DNA of 64,000 nt from Maritimibacter sp. 55A14 (GTDB lineage: Bacteria > Pseudomonadota > Alphaproteobacteria > Rhodobacterales > Rhodobacteraceae). The notes beneath the pieces were generated by a model. The model ran no database searches. It had not been told where the DNA came from and worked only from the letters and a program-made list of their open reading frames with translations. The stretch covers positions 124,001-188,000 of the forward strand of contig NZ_QEYE01000006.1 of assembly GCF_003122205.1 (NCBI RefSeq), given 5' to 3'. Shown here one piece after another: positions 1-8,404 of this stretch; positions within the stretch are counted from its first letter, which is position 1, and each line of letters starts with the position of its first letter. A program made the translations under genes and the position numbers.

Positions 1-1
1 C

Positions 2-1639
2 GGCGAGTTGAAGGCGCGCGGCGAGCGCAGCTATCTCTTCAACTACGAACAGCCCAGCCCGGATGAATTGACCGAGGCCCGCGCCGAGGGCGCTGTCGTT
101 CTGGAGGACTGGGACAATAACGAGTTTCGCGCGCTGATCCCGCTGGACGGCTGGGTGGACCGGTTCCTCTACGTTTCGCGTAACGTGGACGGCCATATCC
201 TGGGGCTGCTGGACGACACGCAGGCGACGGTGCGGCTTTACCACCAGCTCGAGAGCGAGCGCGGCCGGCTGCTTTTCGAGTTCGGCTTGCTCTACCTGGG
301 ATTCGCGGTGATCCTGATCCTCGCGGCGATCTGGCTGGGCCTGTGGTTCGCCGAACGTCTGGCGCGGCCGGTGGGCCGGCTGGCCGGAGCCGCGCAGCGC
401 GTCGGCGCGGGTGATCTCGATGTGCAGGTACGGGTAGCCGACGGCGACGACGAGATCGCGATGCTGGGCCGGCTCTTCAACCAGATGACCCGCCAGCTCA
501 AGGGCCAGCGCGACGCGCTGCTCGACAGCCACCGCCAGACCGACCGGCGGCGGCGGCTTTTTGACAGCGTGCTCGCCAGCGTGACAGCAGGGGTGATCGG
601 GCTCGATTCGGCGGGCCGGATCGAGTTCATGAACCGTTCGGCCCACCGCCTGCTGGCGCTGGAGGACGGGCAGGGCGATCTGGGTCCGGTCCAGGCCGCG
701 GTGCCCGAGTTCGGTGCGCTCTACGAAAATCTCGTGGAAAGCCGCCGCGAGGTCGCGCAGGAAGAGATCCGCATGACCCGCGGGGGCAAGGCCGAACGGC
801 TGCTCGTGCGCGTGGCGACGCGGCGCGCGGGCGACGGCCGGCTGGAGGGCTACGTGGTCGCCTTCGACGACGTCACCGATCTGGTCAGCGCGCAGCGCAT
901 GGCCGCCTGGGGCGACGTGGCGCGGCGCATCGCCCATGAAATCAAGAACCCGCTGACGCCGATCCAGCTATCGGCCGAGCGCCTGAAGCGCAAGTTCGGC
1001 CCCATCGCGGGGGAGGAGGCGGGCGTGCTGGAGCAATACACGGATGTCATCATCCGGCAGACCAACGACCTGCGGCGCATCGTCGACGAGTTCTCCCGCT
1101 TCGCGCGGATGCCCGAACCCGAGCGCCGCGAGCATGACCTGATCCGCATCCTGCGCGACGCGGTGCTCTTGCAGGAAAGCGCGTTGCCGGAGGTGCGTAT
1201 CACGCTGGACTGCCCTGATGGGCCGCTGACCGCGGAGCTGGACGAGACGATGATTGGGCAGGCGTTGACGAATTTGATAAAGAACGCCGGGGAAGCCATT
1301 GACTCCTATACGGAAGCGTCGGGCGAAAGCATTACGGGGGAGATCCGTGTCGCGCTCGTCCAGGACGGCGACGATGTGGAGATCACCATCTCGGACAACG
1401 GCATCGGACTGCCCGAGAACCGCGCGCAGCTTTTCGAGCCATACGTGACCACGCGGGAAAAGGGCACCGGGCTGGGACTGTCCATCGTCAAGAAGATCAT
1501 CGAGGAGCATGGCGGGACGCTGGAACTGGCGGATGCGCCGGTAGTCGAAGGCCACGCCCATCACGGGGCGATGGCCAAAGTGACATTGCCGCTCGCCTGG
1601 GCGCAGACCCAGAACGAGGGCGGACGACAAGTGGCCTGA
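2..1639 (+). CDS. ntrY: Nitrogen-regulation sensor histidine kinase NtrY, C-terminal part (5' end outside window)
   Basis: Membrane sensor kinase that phosphorylates NtrX. The reading frame is open to the left edge, so the start is not in the window; the family is usually about 750 residues and roughly 545 are present. Counting from base 8, the order is: end of the extracytoplasmic domain (1-88), one membrane helix (~90-112), HAMP linker (~115-165), PAS domain (~180-290), HisKA with phospho-accepting His ~310 in RRIAHEIKNPLTPIQ, then HATPase_c with N box LTNLIKNAGEA, G1 box DNGIGLP and G2 box GTGLGLS. All catalytic boxes are intact. ntrX follows 25 bp downstream on the same strand, the standard alphaproteobacterial pair. 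The NtrY name rests on domain order plus this neighbour; NtrB is excluded by the HAMP and membrane helix. Confidence 0.93.
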   Translation, partial: GELKARGERSYLFNYEQPSPDELTEARAEGAVVLEDWDNNEFRALIPLDGWVDRFLYVSRNVDGHILGLLDDTQATVRLYHQLESERGRLLFEFGLLYLGFAVILILAAIWLGLWFAERLARPVGRLAGAAQRVGAGDLDVQVRVADGDDEIAMLGRLFNQMTRQLKGQRDALLDSHRQTDRRRRLFDSVLASVTAGVIGLDSAGRIEFMNRSAHRLLALEDGQGDLGPVQAAVPEFGALYENLVESRREVAQEEIRMTRGGKAERLLVRVATRRAGDGRLEGYVVAFDDVTDLVSAQRMAAWGDVARRIAHEIKNPLTPIQLSAERLKRKFGPIAGEEAGVLEQYTDVIIRQTNDLRRIVDEFSRFARMPEPERREHDLIRILRDAVLLQESALPEVRITLDCPDGPLTAELDETMIGQALTNLIKNAGEAIDSYTEASGESITGEIRVALVQDGDDVEITISDNGIGLPENRAQLFEPYVTTREKGTGLGLSIVKKIIEEHGGTLELADAPVVEGHAHHGAMAKVTLPLAWAQTQNEGGRQVA

Positions 1640-1664
1640 TACGGCCGGAACGAGGAAGGCAGAT

Positions 1665-3077
1665 ATGGGCGATATTCTGATTGTCGATGATGAGCGCGAC
1701 ATTCGCGAACTGGTCTCGGACATCCTGCGGGACGAGGGCTACACCACGCGGCTCGCGGCGAATTCCGACGAATGCATGCGGGAGATCAACGCCGACGCGC
1801 CGGCGCTGATCGTTCTGGATATCTGGCTCAAGGACAGCCGGATGGACGGGATCGACATCCTCAAGACCGCCAAGCGCGACAACCCGGACATTCCGGTTGT
1901 CATCATCTCCGGTCACGGCAATATCGAGATCGCCGTCGCCGCGATCAAGCAGGGCGCCTATGACTTCATCGAAAAGCCCTTCAATATCGACCAGTTGATG
2001 GTCGTGATCGGCCGCGCGATGGAAGCCTCGCGGCTGCGGCGCGAGAACATGGAACTCAAGCGCCGCGATGTCATATCGTCGGACATGATCGGCTCATCGG
2101 CTGCGTTCAAGGCGCTCAAGTGCCAGCTCGACAAGGTGACGAAATCGAACGGCCGCGTGATGCTCAGCGGCCCGCCCGGAGCCGGCAAGGAGGTCGCAGC
2201 GCGTTACATCCATTCCAATTCCGCGCGCTCCGGCGGACCGTTCGTGTCGGTCAACTGCGCCTCCATCGCGCCGGAACGGATGGAGGAGGTGCTTTTCGGC
2301 CGCGAAACGCCCGAGCGCGGGATCGAGCCGGGCCTGCTGGAACAGGCGCATGGCGGGGTGATCTTCTTCGACGAGGTTGCGGACATGCCGCTTGGCACCC
2401 AGTCGAAGATCCTGCGGGTGCTGGTGGAGCATCAGTTCCAGCGCGTGGGCGGGGCCGACAATGTCCGGGTGGACAACCGCGTGATCGCCTCGACCAACCG
2501 CGACCTTCAGGCCGAGATCGCCGCCGGGCGGATGCGCGAGGAGCTTTATCACCGGCTCAACGTGGTGCCGATCGAAGTGCCGTCGCTGGAAGAGCGGCGC
2601 GAGGACATCCCCGAGCTTGCGCGGCATTTCATCGACGAATTCCACCGCGTACAGGGGCTGCCGATGCGCAGTTTCACCAGCGAGGCTGAGGCGCTGATGC
2701 AGACCATGCACTGGCCGGGCAATGTGCGTCAGCTCAAGAATGTGATCGAGCGGGTGCTGATCCTGGGCGACACCAGCGACGAGATCGGCGCGCGCGAGCT
2801 GCCCGCCGGCGAAGGCGCTCCCGAGGAGGGCGGGGGTCTCGCGCTCAACGGCTCCGTCGCGACGCTGCCGCTGCGCGAGGCCCGCGAGCTGTTCGAACGC
2901 GAATACCTGTTGACCCAGATCAACCGCTTCGGCGGAAACATCTCCCGCACCGCGAGCTTCGTCGGGATGGAGCGCTCGGCCCTGCACCGCAAGCTGAAAT
3001 CGCTGGGGGTCGTGACCTCCAACAAGGCCGGCGCGCGCATCGCGCGGGTCGAGGGCAACTCCTCCGAGGACGCGTGA
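1665..3077 (+). CDS. ntrX: Nitrogen-regulation response regulator NtrX (lacks GAFTGA loop)
   Basis: Cytoplasmic DNA-binding response regulator of the NtrYX pair. Domains: receiver (1-~120) with acidic pocket D8/D9, phospho-acceptor D52 and IEKPFN lysine; AAA+ ATPase (~140-370) with Walker A GPPGAGKE, Walker B VIFFDEV and an arginine-finger region; C-terminal Fis-type helix-turn-helix (~430-460, TASFVGMERSALHRKLKS). The sigma-54 contact loop GAFTGA is absent: between LFG and GLLEQAHGG the sequence reads RETPERGIEP. Proteins without this loop are not expected to activate sigma-54 RNA polymerase, which fits Rhodobacteraceae where NtrC-type regulators act with the housekeeping sigma factor. The ATG is preceded by GAGGAAGGC at good spacing. 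Length 470 residues is normal. Confidence 0.95.
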   Translation: MGDILIVDDERDIRELVSDILRDEGYTTRLAANSDECMREINADAPALIVLDIWLKDSRMDGIDILKTAKRDNPDIPVVIISGHGNIEIAVAAIKQGAYDFIEKPFNIDQLMVVIGRAMEASRLRRENMELKRRDVISSDMIGSSAAFKALKCQLDKVTKSNGRVMLSGPPGAGKEVAARYIHSNSARSGGPFVSVNCASIAPERMEEVLFGRETPERGIEPGLLEQAHGGVIFFDEVADMPLGTQSKILRVLVEHQFQRVGGADNVRVDNRVIASTNRDLQAEIAAGRMREELYHRLNVVPIEVPSLEERREDIPELARHFIDEFHRVQGLPMRSFTSEAEALMQTMHWPGNVRQLKNVIERVLILGDTSDEIGARELPAGEGAPEEGGGLALNGSVATLPLREARELFEREYLLTQINRFGGNISRTASFVGMERSALHRKLKSLGVVTSNKAGARIARVEGNSSEDA

Positions 3078-3084
3078 TCCCCGT

Positions 3085-3113
3085 TGACCGTTCCGGCAGC
3101 GTCTGCTTAGACA
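3085..3113 (+). promoter_or_regulatory. Candidate promoter upstream of trkA
   Basis: TTGACC (3085-3090) is followed after 17 bp by TTAGAC (3108-3113). The -35 is close to consensus but the -10 is poor. It lies in the 64-bp gap between ntrX and trkA, so trkAH could have a promoter separate from ntrYX. Read by eye only. Confidence 0.3.
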
Positions 3114-3141
3114 GAGCCGGGATCGCTGGCAGGAGACCGCG

Positions 3142-4518
3142 ATGAAGGTCATCATTTGTGGGGCCGGTCAGGTCGGCTGGCAGATCGCGCGGCACCTGTC
3201 GTCGGAACGCAACGACGTTACCGTGGTGGACAACAACCCCGAACTGGTGCGCCGCGCCTCCGACAGCCTGGATGTGCAGGGCATCGCCGGCTTTGCCTCC
3301 TATCCCGACATCCTGGAACGCGCCGGCGCGCGCGACGCCGACATGATCATCGCGGCGACCTATTCGGACGAAGTGAACATGGTCACCTGCCAGGTCGCCC
3401 ATTCGATCTTCGCGGTGCCCCGCAAGATCGCCCGTCTGCGCTCGGAAAGCTATCTCAACGCGATCTATTCCGATCTCTATCGGCGGGACCACCTGCCCAT
3501 CGACGTGGTGATCAGCCCCGAGCGCGAGGTGGCCGAGGCCGCCTTGCAGCGCCTGGCCGCGCCCGCCACCTTCGACACCGAGAACTTCCTTGAGGGCAAG
3601 GTCCAACTCATCGGCATTGTGCTGGAAGATGACTGCCCAGTGGTCAAGACGCCGCTGCGTCAGCTCTCGGAACTCTTCTCCACGCTGCTGGCCATCGTGG
3701 TGGGGGTGCGACGCGAGGGCACGCTTTTCACGCCCGAACCGGGCGATCAACTCTTTGCCGGCGATCAGGTCTATGTCTGCACGCATATCGACGATCTGGG
3801 CCGCACGCTGGAGATCTTCGGCAAGGCCAGCCGCAAGCAGGAACGCATCATCATCATCGGTGGCGGCAATGTGGGGCTGACCGTCGCCAAGCGGCTGGAG
3901 GTCCGGCCCGACCGGGTGCGCGCCCGCGTGATCGAGCGCGACCGGACGGTGGCCGAGTTCGCCGCCGACGCGCTGGAACGGACGATCGTGCTGAACGGCG
4001 ACGGGCTGGATATGGAATTGCTGGAAGAGGCCAATATCAGCCGTGCCGACGCGGTGCTGGCGGTCACGGACGACGACAAGACCAACCTGATCGCCGCCGT
4101 TCGCGCCAAGGCGGCGGGCTGTCCGCTGGCAATCAGCCTGATCAACGATCCCACGCTCACCTCGCTCATGGAGCCGCTCAATATTGACGCCTTCATCAAC
4201 CCGCGCACGACCACCGTGTCGTCGATCCTGCGCCATATCCGCCACGGGCGTGTGCGTGCGGTCTATTCCATCGGCGACGCCGAGGCCGAGGTGATCGAGG
4301 CGCAGGTGCTCTCGACCTCGCCGATCTCGGGGCAGGCGATCCGCGACATTCCCTTCCCCGAAGGCGTGCTGGTGGGCGCGATGATGCGCCGCGGCAAGGT
4401 CATGCGGCCCACCGGCAAGACCCGGATCGAGGAGGGCGACGTGATCGTGCTCTTCGCGATGGCGGCGGACGTGGCCGAGGTGGAACGGCTGCTTCAGGTC
4501 TCGATCGACTTCTTCTGA
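3142..4518 (+). CDS. trkA: Trk potassium uptake regulatory subunit TrkA
   Basis: Peripheral NAD(H)-binding subunit that gates the TrkH potassium channel at the cytoplasmic face. The 458-residue protein has the classic duplicated RCK arrangement: a first Rossmann domain starting ICGAGQVGWQIA (residues 5-16), a TrkA-C domain (~140-220), a second Rossmann domain starting GGGNVGLTVAKRLE (~240), and a final TrkA-C domain to the end. The start ATG follows GCAGGAGACC at good spacing. The stop codon shares one base with the trkH start (TGATG), so the two are translationally coupled, as expected for a regulator and its channel. Length matches the family. Confidence 0.95.
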   Translation: MKVIICGAGQVGWQIARHLSSERNDVTVVDNNPELVRRASDSLDVQGIAGFASYPDILERAGARDADMIIAATYSDEVNMVTCQVAHSIFAVPRKIARLRSESYLNAIYSDLYRRDHLPIDVVISPEREVAEAALQRLAAPATFDTENFLEGKVQLIGIVLEDDCPVVKTPLRQLSELFSTLLAIVVGVRREGTLFTPEPGDQLFAGDQVYVCTHIDDLGRTLEIFGKASRKQERIIIIGGGNVGLTVAKRLEVRPDRVRARVIERDRTVAEFAADALERTIVLNGDGLDMELLEEANISRADAVLAVTDDDKTNLIAAVRAKAAGCPLAISLINDPTLTSLMEPLNIDAFINPRTTTVSSILRHIRHGRVRAVYSIGDAEAEVIEAQVLSTSPISGQAIRDIPFPEGVLVGAMMRRGKVMRPTGKTRIEEGDVIVLFAMAADVAEVERLLQVSIDFF

Positions 4519-6029
4519 TGGACCGGATCCTTCAGCTTCCACTCTTCCTGATCCTGGCTCTGGTGGGCGTGCTGGCCATGTACATCCCCGCCGCCCACGG
4601 CTTCGTGCGCGGCGATTACGACACCGCGCGCGTGTTCTTCTATTTCGCTACGCTCCTGCTCTTTCTCTGCCTGATCGTCGGGTTGGCCTCGGCCAATTAC
4701 GACCCCCGCGTTTCCGCCGGCAGCCACCTGCTGGCGCTTCTGGGCGGGCTGGTGGTGCTGCCGGTCTTCCTGGCGCTGCCGATGTCGGAACTGGTGCGCG
4801 ACACGCATTTCCTGAACCTCTATTTCGAGATGGTCTCCAGCCTGACCACGACGGGGGCGAGCGTCTTCGACGCGCCCGAGCGGCTCAATCCCAGCCTGCA
4901 TCTGTGGAAGGGGCTGGTGGCCTGGCTGGGCGGGTTCCTCTTCTGGCTGAGTGCCATTGCCATCATGGAGCCGCTCAACCTGGGCGGCTTCGAGGTCTTC
5001 GCCTCGATGAAGACCGGCAAAGCCGCGCAGGGCATGGCGCGCATCCGGGTGGCGGACGCCTCCGAGCGGCTGGTCCGATACGCGCGCGAGCTATTTCCGG
5101 TCTACCTGACGCTGACGCTGCTGCTCTGGATCGGACTGCTGATCCTGGGCGAGGGTTCGCTCATGGCGCTGATCCACGCGATGTCCACGATTTCCACCTC
5201 CGGGATATCGCCGGCCGGAGGGCCTTCGGGCGGCTCCGCAGGGCTGGGTGGCGAGTTCCTGATCTTCTTCTTCCTCTTCTTCGCGGTCTCGCGCGCGACC
5301 TTCAGCAACCGGCTCGGTCCGCGCACGCTCACCCGGCTTCGGGACGACCGGGAATTCCAGCTTGCGCTGATCTGTCTCGGCGTACTGCCCCTGGCGCTGG
5401 TGCTGCGCCACTGGCTGGGCGCGCTCGAGGTGGAGGAGCAGGAAAGCCTGGGCGCCGTGGCCCATGCGCTCTGGGGCGGGCTCTTCACCGTCATGTCCTT
5501 CATGACCACGACGGGGTTCGCCAGCGCCGACTGGGCGGCGGCGCGCGATTGGTCGGGTCTGCAAACGCCGGGGCTGATCCTGATGGGCCTGGCGCTGATG
5601 GGCGGTGGTGTTGCTACAACGGCGGGAGGGATCAAGCTGCTGCGGGTCCATGCGCTCTACAAGCACGGGCTGCGCGAGATGGAGAAGCTGGTGTATTCGT
5701 CCTCGGTCGGCGGCGCGGGCATCCACGCCCGGCGCATCCGCCGCGAGGGCGCGCATATCGCCTGGATTTTCTTCATGCTTTTCATGATGTCGGTGGCGCT
5801 GGTGATGATCGCGCTGTCGCTGACCGGCGTCTCATTCGAGGAGTCGCTGACCTTTTCCATCGCCGCGCTCAGCACCACAGGGCCGCTCGCCTCGGTGGCA
5901 GCGGAGACGCCGCTCAGCTACGGCGATCTGAACGCGGCAGGCAAGCTGGTGATGTGCGCCGCGATGATCCTGGGGCGCATGGAAACTTTGGCGATCATTG
6001 CGCTTCTGAACCCGGATTTCTGGCGCTGA
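4518..6029 (+). CDS. trkH: Trk potassium uptake channel TrkH
   Basis: Inner-membrane K+-translocating subunit, 503 residues with about ten hydrophobic segments. It has the fourfold pore repeat of the TrkH/KtrB superfamily: filter loops SLTTTGASV, MSTISTSGISP, MSFMTTTGFAS and IAALSTTGPLA, each with the conserved glycine. It overlaps trkA by one base. The third-domain helix interruption GLALMGGGVATTAGGIK, typical of the gating loop, is present. The gene completes a trkAH unit; the 143-bp gap after it holds the hfq upstream region. Confidence 0.94.
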   Translation: MDRILQLPLFLILALVGVLAMYIPAAHGFVRGDYDTARVFFYFATLLLFLCLIVGLASANYDPRVSAGSHLLALLGGLVVLPVFLALPMSELVRDTHFLNLYFEMVSSLTTTGASVFDAPERLNPSLHLWKGLVAWLGGFLFWLSAIAIMEPLNLGGFEVFASMKTGKAAQGMARIRVADASERLVRYARELFPVYLTLTLLLWIGLLILGEGSLMALIHAMSTISTSGISPAGGPSGGSAGLGGEFLIFFFLFFAVSRATFSNRLGPRTLTRLRDDREFQLALICLGVLPLALVLRHWLGALEVEEQESLGAVAHALWGGLFTVMSFMTTTGFASADWAAARDWSGLQTPGLILMGLALMGGGVATTAGGIKLLRVHALYKHGLREMEKLVYSSSVGGAGIHARRIRREGAHIAWIFFMLFMMSVALVMIALSLTGVSFEESLTFSIAALSTTGPLASVAAETPLSYGDLNAAGKLVMCAAMILGRMETLAIIALLNPDFWR

Positions 6030-6172
6030 GTGGCGCAACTGCGACACAATTGCCAAATTAGACGGGCGATTCGGGTGGAAATCCTCCCGCCTGCCATCCA
6101 TATTCTTCCGGAACGACAAAAAGAATGCGCTGCACAGGCAGGGCAGTTCCCGTGAAGTAAAGGCAACGAAGA

Positions 6173-6412
6173 ATGGCCGCTGATAAGCAGAGTTTGCAGG
6201 ACGCTTTCCTCAACAATGTCCGCAAGACCAAGATTCCAGTGACGATTTTCCTGATCAATGGTGTGAAACTTCAGGGCGTCATCACCTGGTTCGACAATTT
6301 CTGCGTGCTCCTGCGCCGCGACGGGCAATCGCAGCTCGTCTACAAGCACGCGATTTCCACGGTGATGCCCTCGCAGCCGATCAACCTTTACGATGGCGAC
6401 GACGACCAGTAG
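6173..6412 (+). CDS. hfq: RNA chaperone Hfq
   Basis: Hexameric Sm-like protein that helps small RNAs pair with mRNAs. The 79-residue sequence has both Sm motifs: Sm1 across [19 protein letters not shown] and Sm2 across [13 protein letters not shown], with the proximal-face residues QDAFLNN near the N terminus and a short acidic tail DGDDDQ, typical of alphaproteobacteria. AAGGCAACGAAG precedes the ATG. hflX follows 15 bp downstream, the conserved hfq-hflX order. Its presence bears on the intergenic small-RNA candidates elsewhere in this window. Confidence 0.97.
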   Translation: MAADKQSLQDAFLNNVRKTKIPVTIFLINGVKLQGVITWFDNFCVLLRRDGQSQLVYKHAISTVMPSQPINLYDGDDDQ

Positions 6413-6427
6413 GTCCGGGCGCTGACC

Positions 6428-7684
6428 GTGCGCGCCTACGTTATCCACCCGGATATCCGCAACGATCCCGGCCGCCGGAATGCCGCCCATGCGCTTGACG
6501 AGGCCGTGGCGCTGGCCGCGGCCCTCGACGATATCGAGATCGCGGGCAGCGACAGCGTATCCCTGCAATCGCCGCGGCCCGGCCTGCTCTTCGGCAAGGG
6601 CAAGATCGAGGAGTTGCGCGCGCGCTTCGAGGAGGCCGATGTCGGGCTGGTGCTGATCGACGGGCCGGTGACGCCCGTGCAGCAGCGCAACCTGGAACGC
6701 GCCTGGAAGGTCAAGATCCTGGACCGCACCGGGCTTATCCTGGAGATATTCGCGGATCGCGCGCGCACCCGCGAGGGTGTGCTTCAGGTCGATCTGGCGG
6801 CGCTGGAGTACCAGAAGACCCGGCTGGTGCGGTCCTGGACCCACCTGGAACGGCAGCGCGGCGGGCTGGGTTTCATCGGCGGCCCCGGCGAAACCCAGAT
6901 CGAGGCCGACCGCAGGGCGCTCAACGACGCGATCATTCGTATTCGCCGCCAGCTGGCCAAGGTTGCCAGGACGCGCGGCCTGCACCGCGCGGCGCGCAAG
7001 AAGGTGCCCTATCCGGTGGTCGCGCTGGTGGGCTACACCAACGCGGGCAAGTCCACCCTTTTCAACCGGCTGACCGGGGCGGGCGTGATGGCCCGCGACA
7101 TGCTCTTCGCCACGCTCGACCCCACGATGCGGGCAATCACGCTGCCTTCCGGGCGCGAGGTGATCCTGTCGGACACGGTGGGGTTCATCTCGGATCTGCC
7201 GACGCAGCTCGTCGCAGCCTTCCGCGCCACGCTGGAGGAGGTGCTGGATGCCGATCTGATCCTGCATGTGCGCGACATCAAGCACTCCGAATCGGACGCG
7301 CAGGCCCAGGATGTGCGCGACATTCTCGATACGCTGGGCATCGACCGCGACAGCGCGGAGGGGATGATCGAGTTGTGGAACAAGATCGATCTGGTCGCGC
7401 CGGAGCGACGCCAGGCGCTGGAAACCGCGGCGGCGCGCGATCCGCAGGTCTTCACCGCCTCGGCGGTCACGGGCGAGGGCATTGCGGCGCTGCTCGACGG
7501 CGTGGACCGGGCGCTGGCCGAACCCGTCAGCCGGGCGGTGTTGCATCTGGGCTTCGGCGAGGGACGCAAGCGCGCCTGGCTCTACGAGCAGGGCGTCATC
7601 ACCTCCGAGGAACAGACCGACGAAGGCACACGGCTCGACGTCGAATGGACCGAGGCGCAGGCCCGGCGTTTCGCCAGGCTCTGA
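6428..7684 (+). CDS. hflX: Ribosome-associated GTPase HflX
   Basis: GTPase that binds the 50S subunit and splits or rescues stalled ribosomes. The 418-residue protein has an N-terminal HflX domain (~1-190, with the glycine-rich GLGFIGGPGETQIEADRR linker), then a G domain with G1 GYTNAGKST (~200), G3 DTVGF and G4 NKID, and a short C-terminal domain. A GTG start at 6428 is used; no ATG lies near enough to keep the N-terminal domain whole. It is 15 bp after hfq. The gene ends 15 bp from the convergent dioxygenase-like gene. Confidence 0.95.
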   Translation: MRAYVIHPDIRNDPGRRNAAHALDEAVALAAALDDIEIAGSDSVSLQSPRPGLLFGKGKIEELRARFEEADVGLVLIDGPVTPVQQRNLERAWKVKILDRTGLILEIFADRARTREGVLQVDLAALEYQKTRLVRSWTHLERQRGGLGFIGGPGETQIEADRRALNDAIIRIRRQLAKVARTRGLHRAARKKVPYPVVALVGYTNAGKSTLFNRLTGAGVMARDMLFATLDPTMRAITLPSGREVILSDTVGFISDLPTQLVAAFRATLEEVLDADLILHVRDIKHSESDAQAQDVRDILDTLGIDRDSAEGMIELWNKIDLVAPERRQALETAAARDPQVFTASAVTGEGIAALLDGVDRALAEPVSRAVLHLGFGEGRKRAWLYEQGVITSEEQTDEGTRLDVEWTEAQARRFARL

Positions 7685-7699
7685 GCCGTCACCCGCGCC

Positions 7700-8317
7700 T
7701 CAGAGCCGAAGGTCGACCCGCGCCTCGGGCAGCCCGTCGCGCATCTCGAAACGCATCGCCACGGCCTCGCGCTCGGCGGGCGTGAGGCGGCGGTAGATCC
7801 CGTCGGCCCGGTTGCGCGGGTCGTCCGCGATGTAGAACTGCGTGGTGACGACCTGGTCCCCGGCGAAGAGCTTGACATGGATGTGCGGCGTGCGGCCGGG
7901 ATAGGGCACGGGTTTGATCGTGGTGAAGACATAGGCGCCGTCGGCGCCGGTGACCATCTGCCCGAAGCCCTGGAATGCGGCGTCGCGCATCCGCCCGCCA
8001 CGGTCGCGGCGGTGCAGGTAGCGCCCGTTCACGTCGCATTGCCATATCTCCACCCGCGCGCCGGAAACGGGCCGCCCGCGCCGGTCAAGAACACGGCCCG
8101 CCAGCCGCACCACCTCGCCGCCGGCCGCGCGCACCGCGCCTGCGACGCGCACCAGGTTGTTGTCGGTGTCGCGCAGCTGCATCGCGGGGGGCGGGTAGAA
8201 TGGGCCCTCGGTGGCCTCGGGCGTGCGCGTGGCCGCGGCGAGCCGCGCGGGTATCAGCGAGATCGCCGCCGCACCGGCGGCGCGCGAGAGGATGAAACGT
8301 CTGCTTCGGTTCGCCAT
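7700..8317 (-). CDS. Exported intradiol ring-cleavage dioxygenase-like protein
   Basis: Member of the intradiol dioxygenase/transthyretin-like fold family that includes protocatechuate 3,4-dioxygenase. The N terminus is a Tat-like signal (NRSRRFILSRAAGAAAISL, cleavage around ARLAAA). All four expected Fe(III) ligands can be placed: Tyr in VNGRYLH, Tyr in VPYPGR, and two His in TPHIHVK. The motif TEGPFYPP is also typical. ATG at 8317 is chosen because it begins just before the twin-arginine segment; a GTG at 8356 would add 13 unlikely residues. At 205 residues it is shorter than catabolic PcaH/CatA, and no aromatic pathway genes are nearby, so the substrate is unknown. Confidence 0.8.
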   Translation of the reverse strand: MANRSRRFILSRAAGAAAISLIPARLAAATRTPEATEGPFYPPPAMQLRDTDNNLVRVAGAVRAAGGEVVRLAGRVLDRRGRPVSGARVEIWQCDVNGRYLHRRDRGGRMRDAAFQGFGQMVTGADGAYVFTTIKPVPYPGRTPHIHVKLFAGDQVVTTQFYIADDPRNRADGIYRRLTPAEREAVAMRFEMRDGLPEARVDLRL

Positions 8318-8404
8318 GATCCGTGGTCTCTGGCAGTTCTGCGGACAACATAGCACGGTCGCGCACCCGGTCGATGGCTCTGGCCGATCACAACTCCATG
8401 AGGC

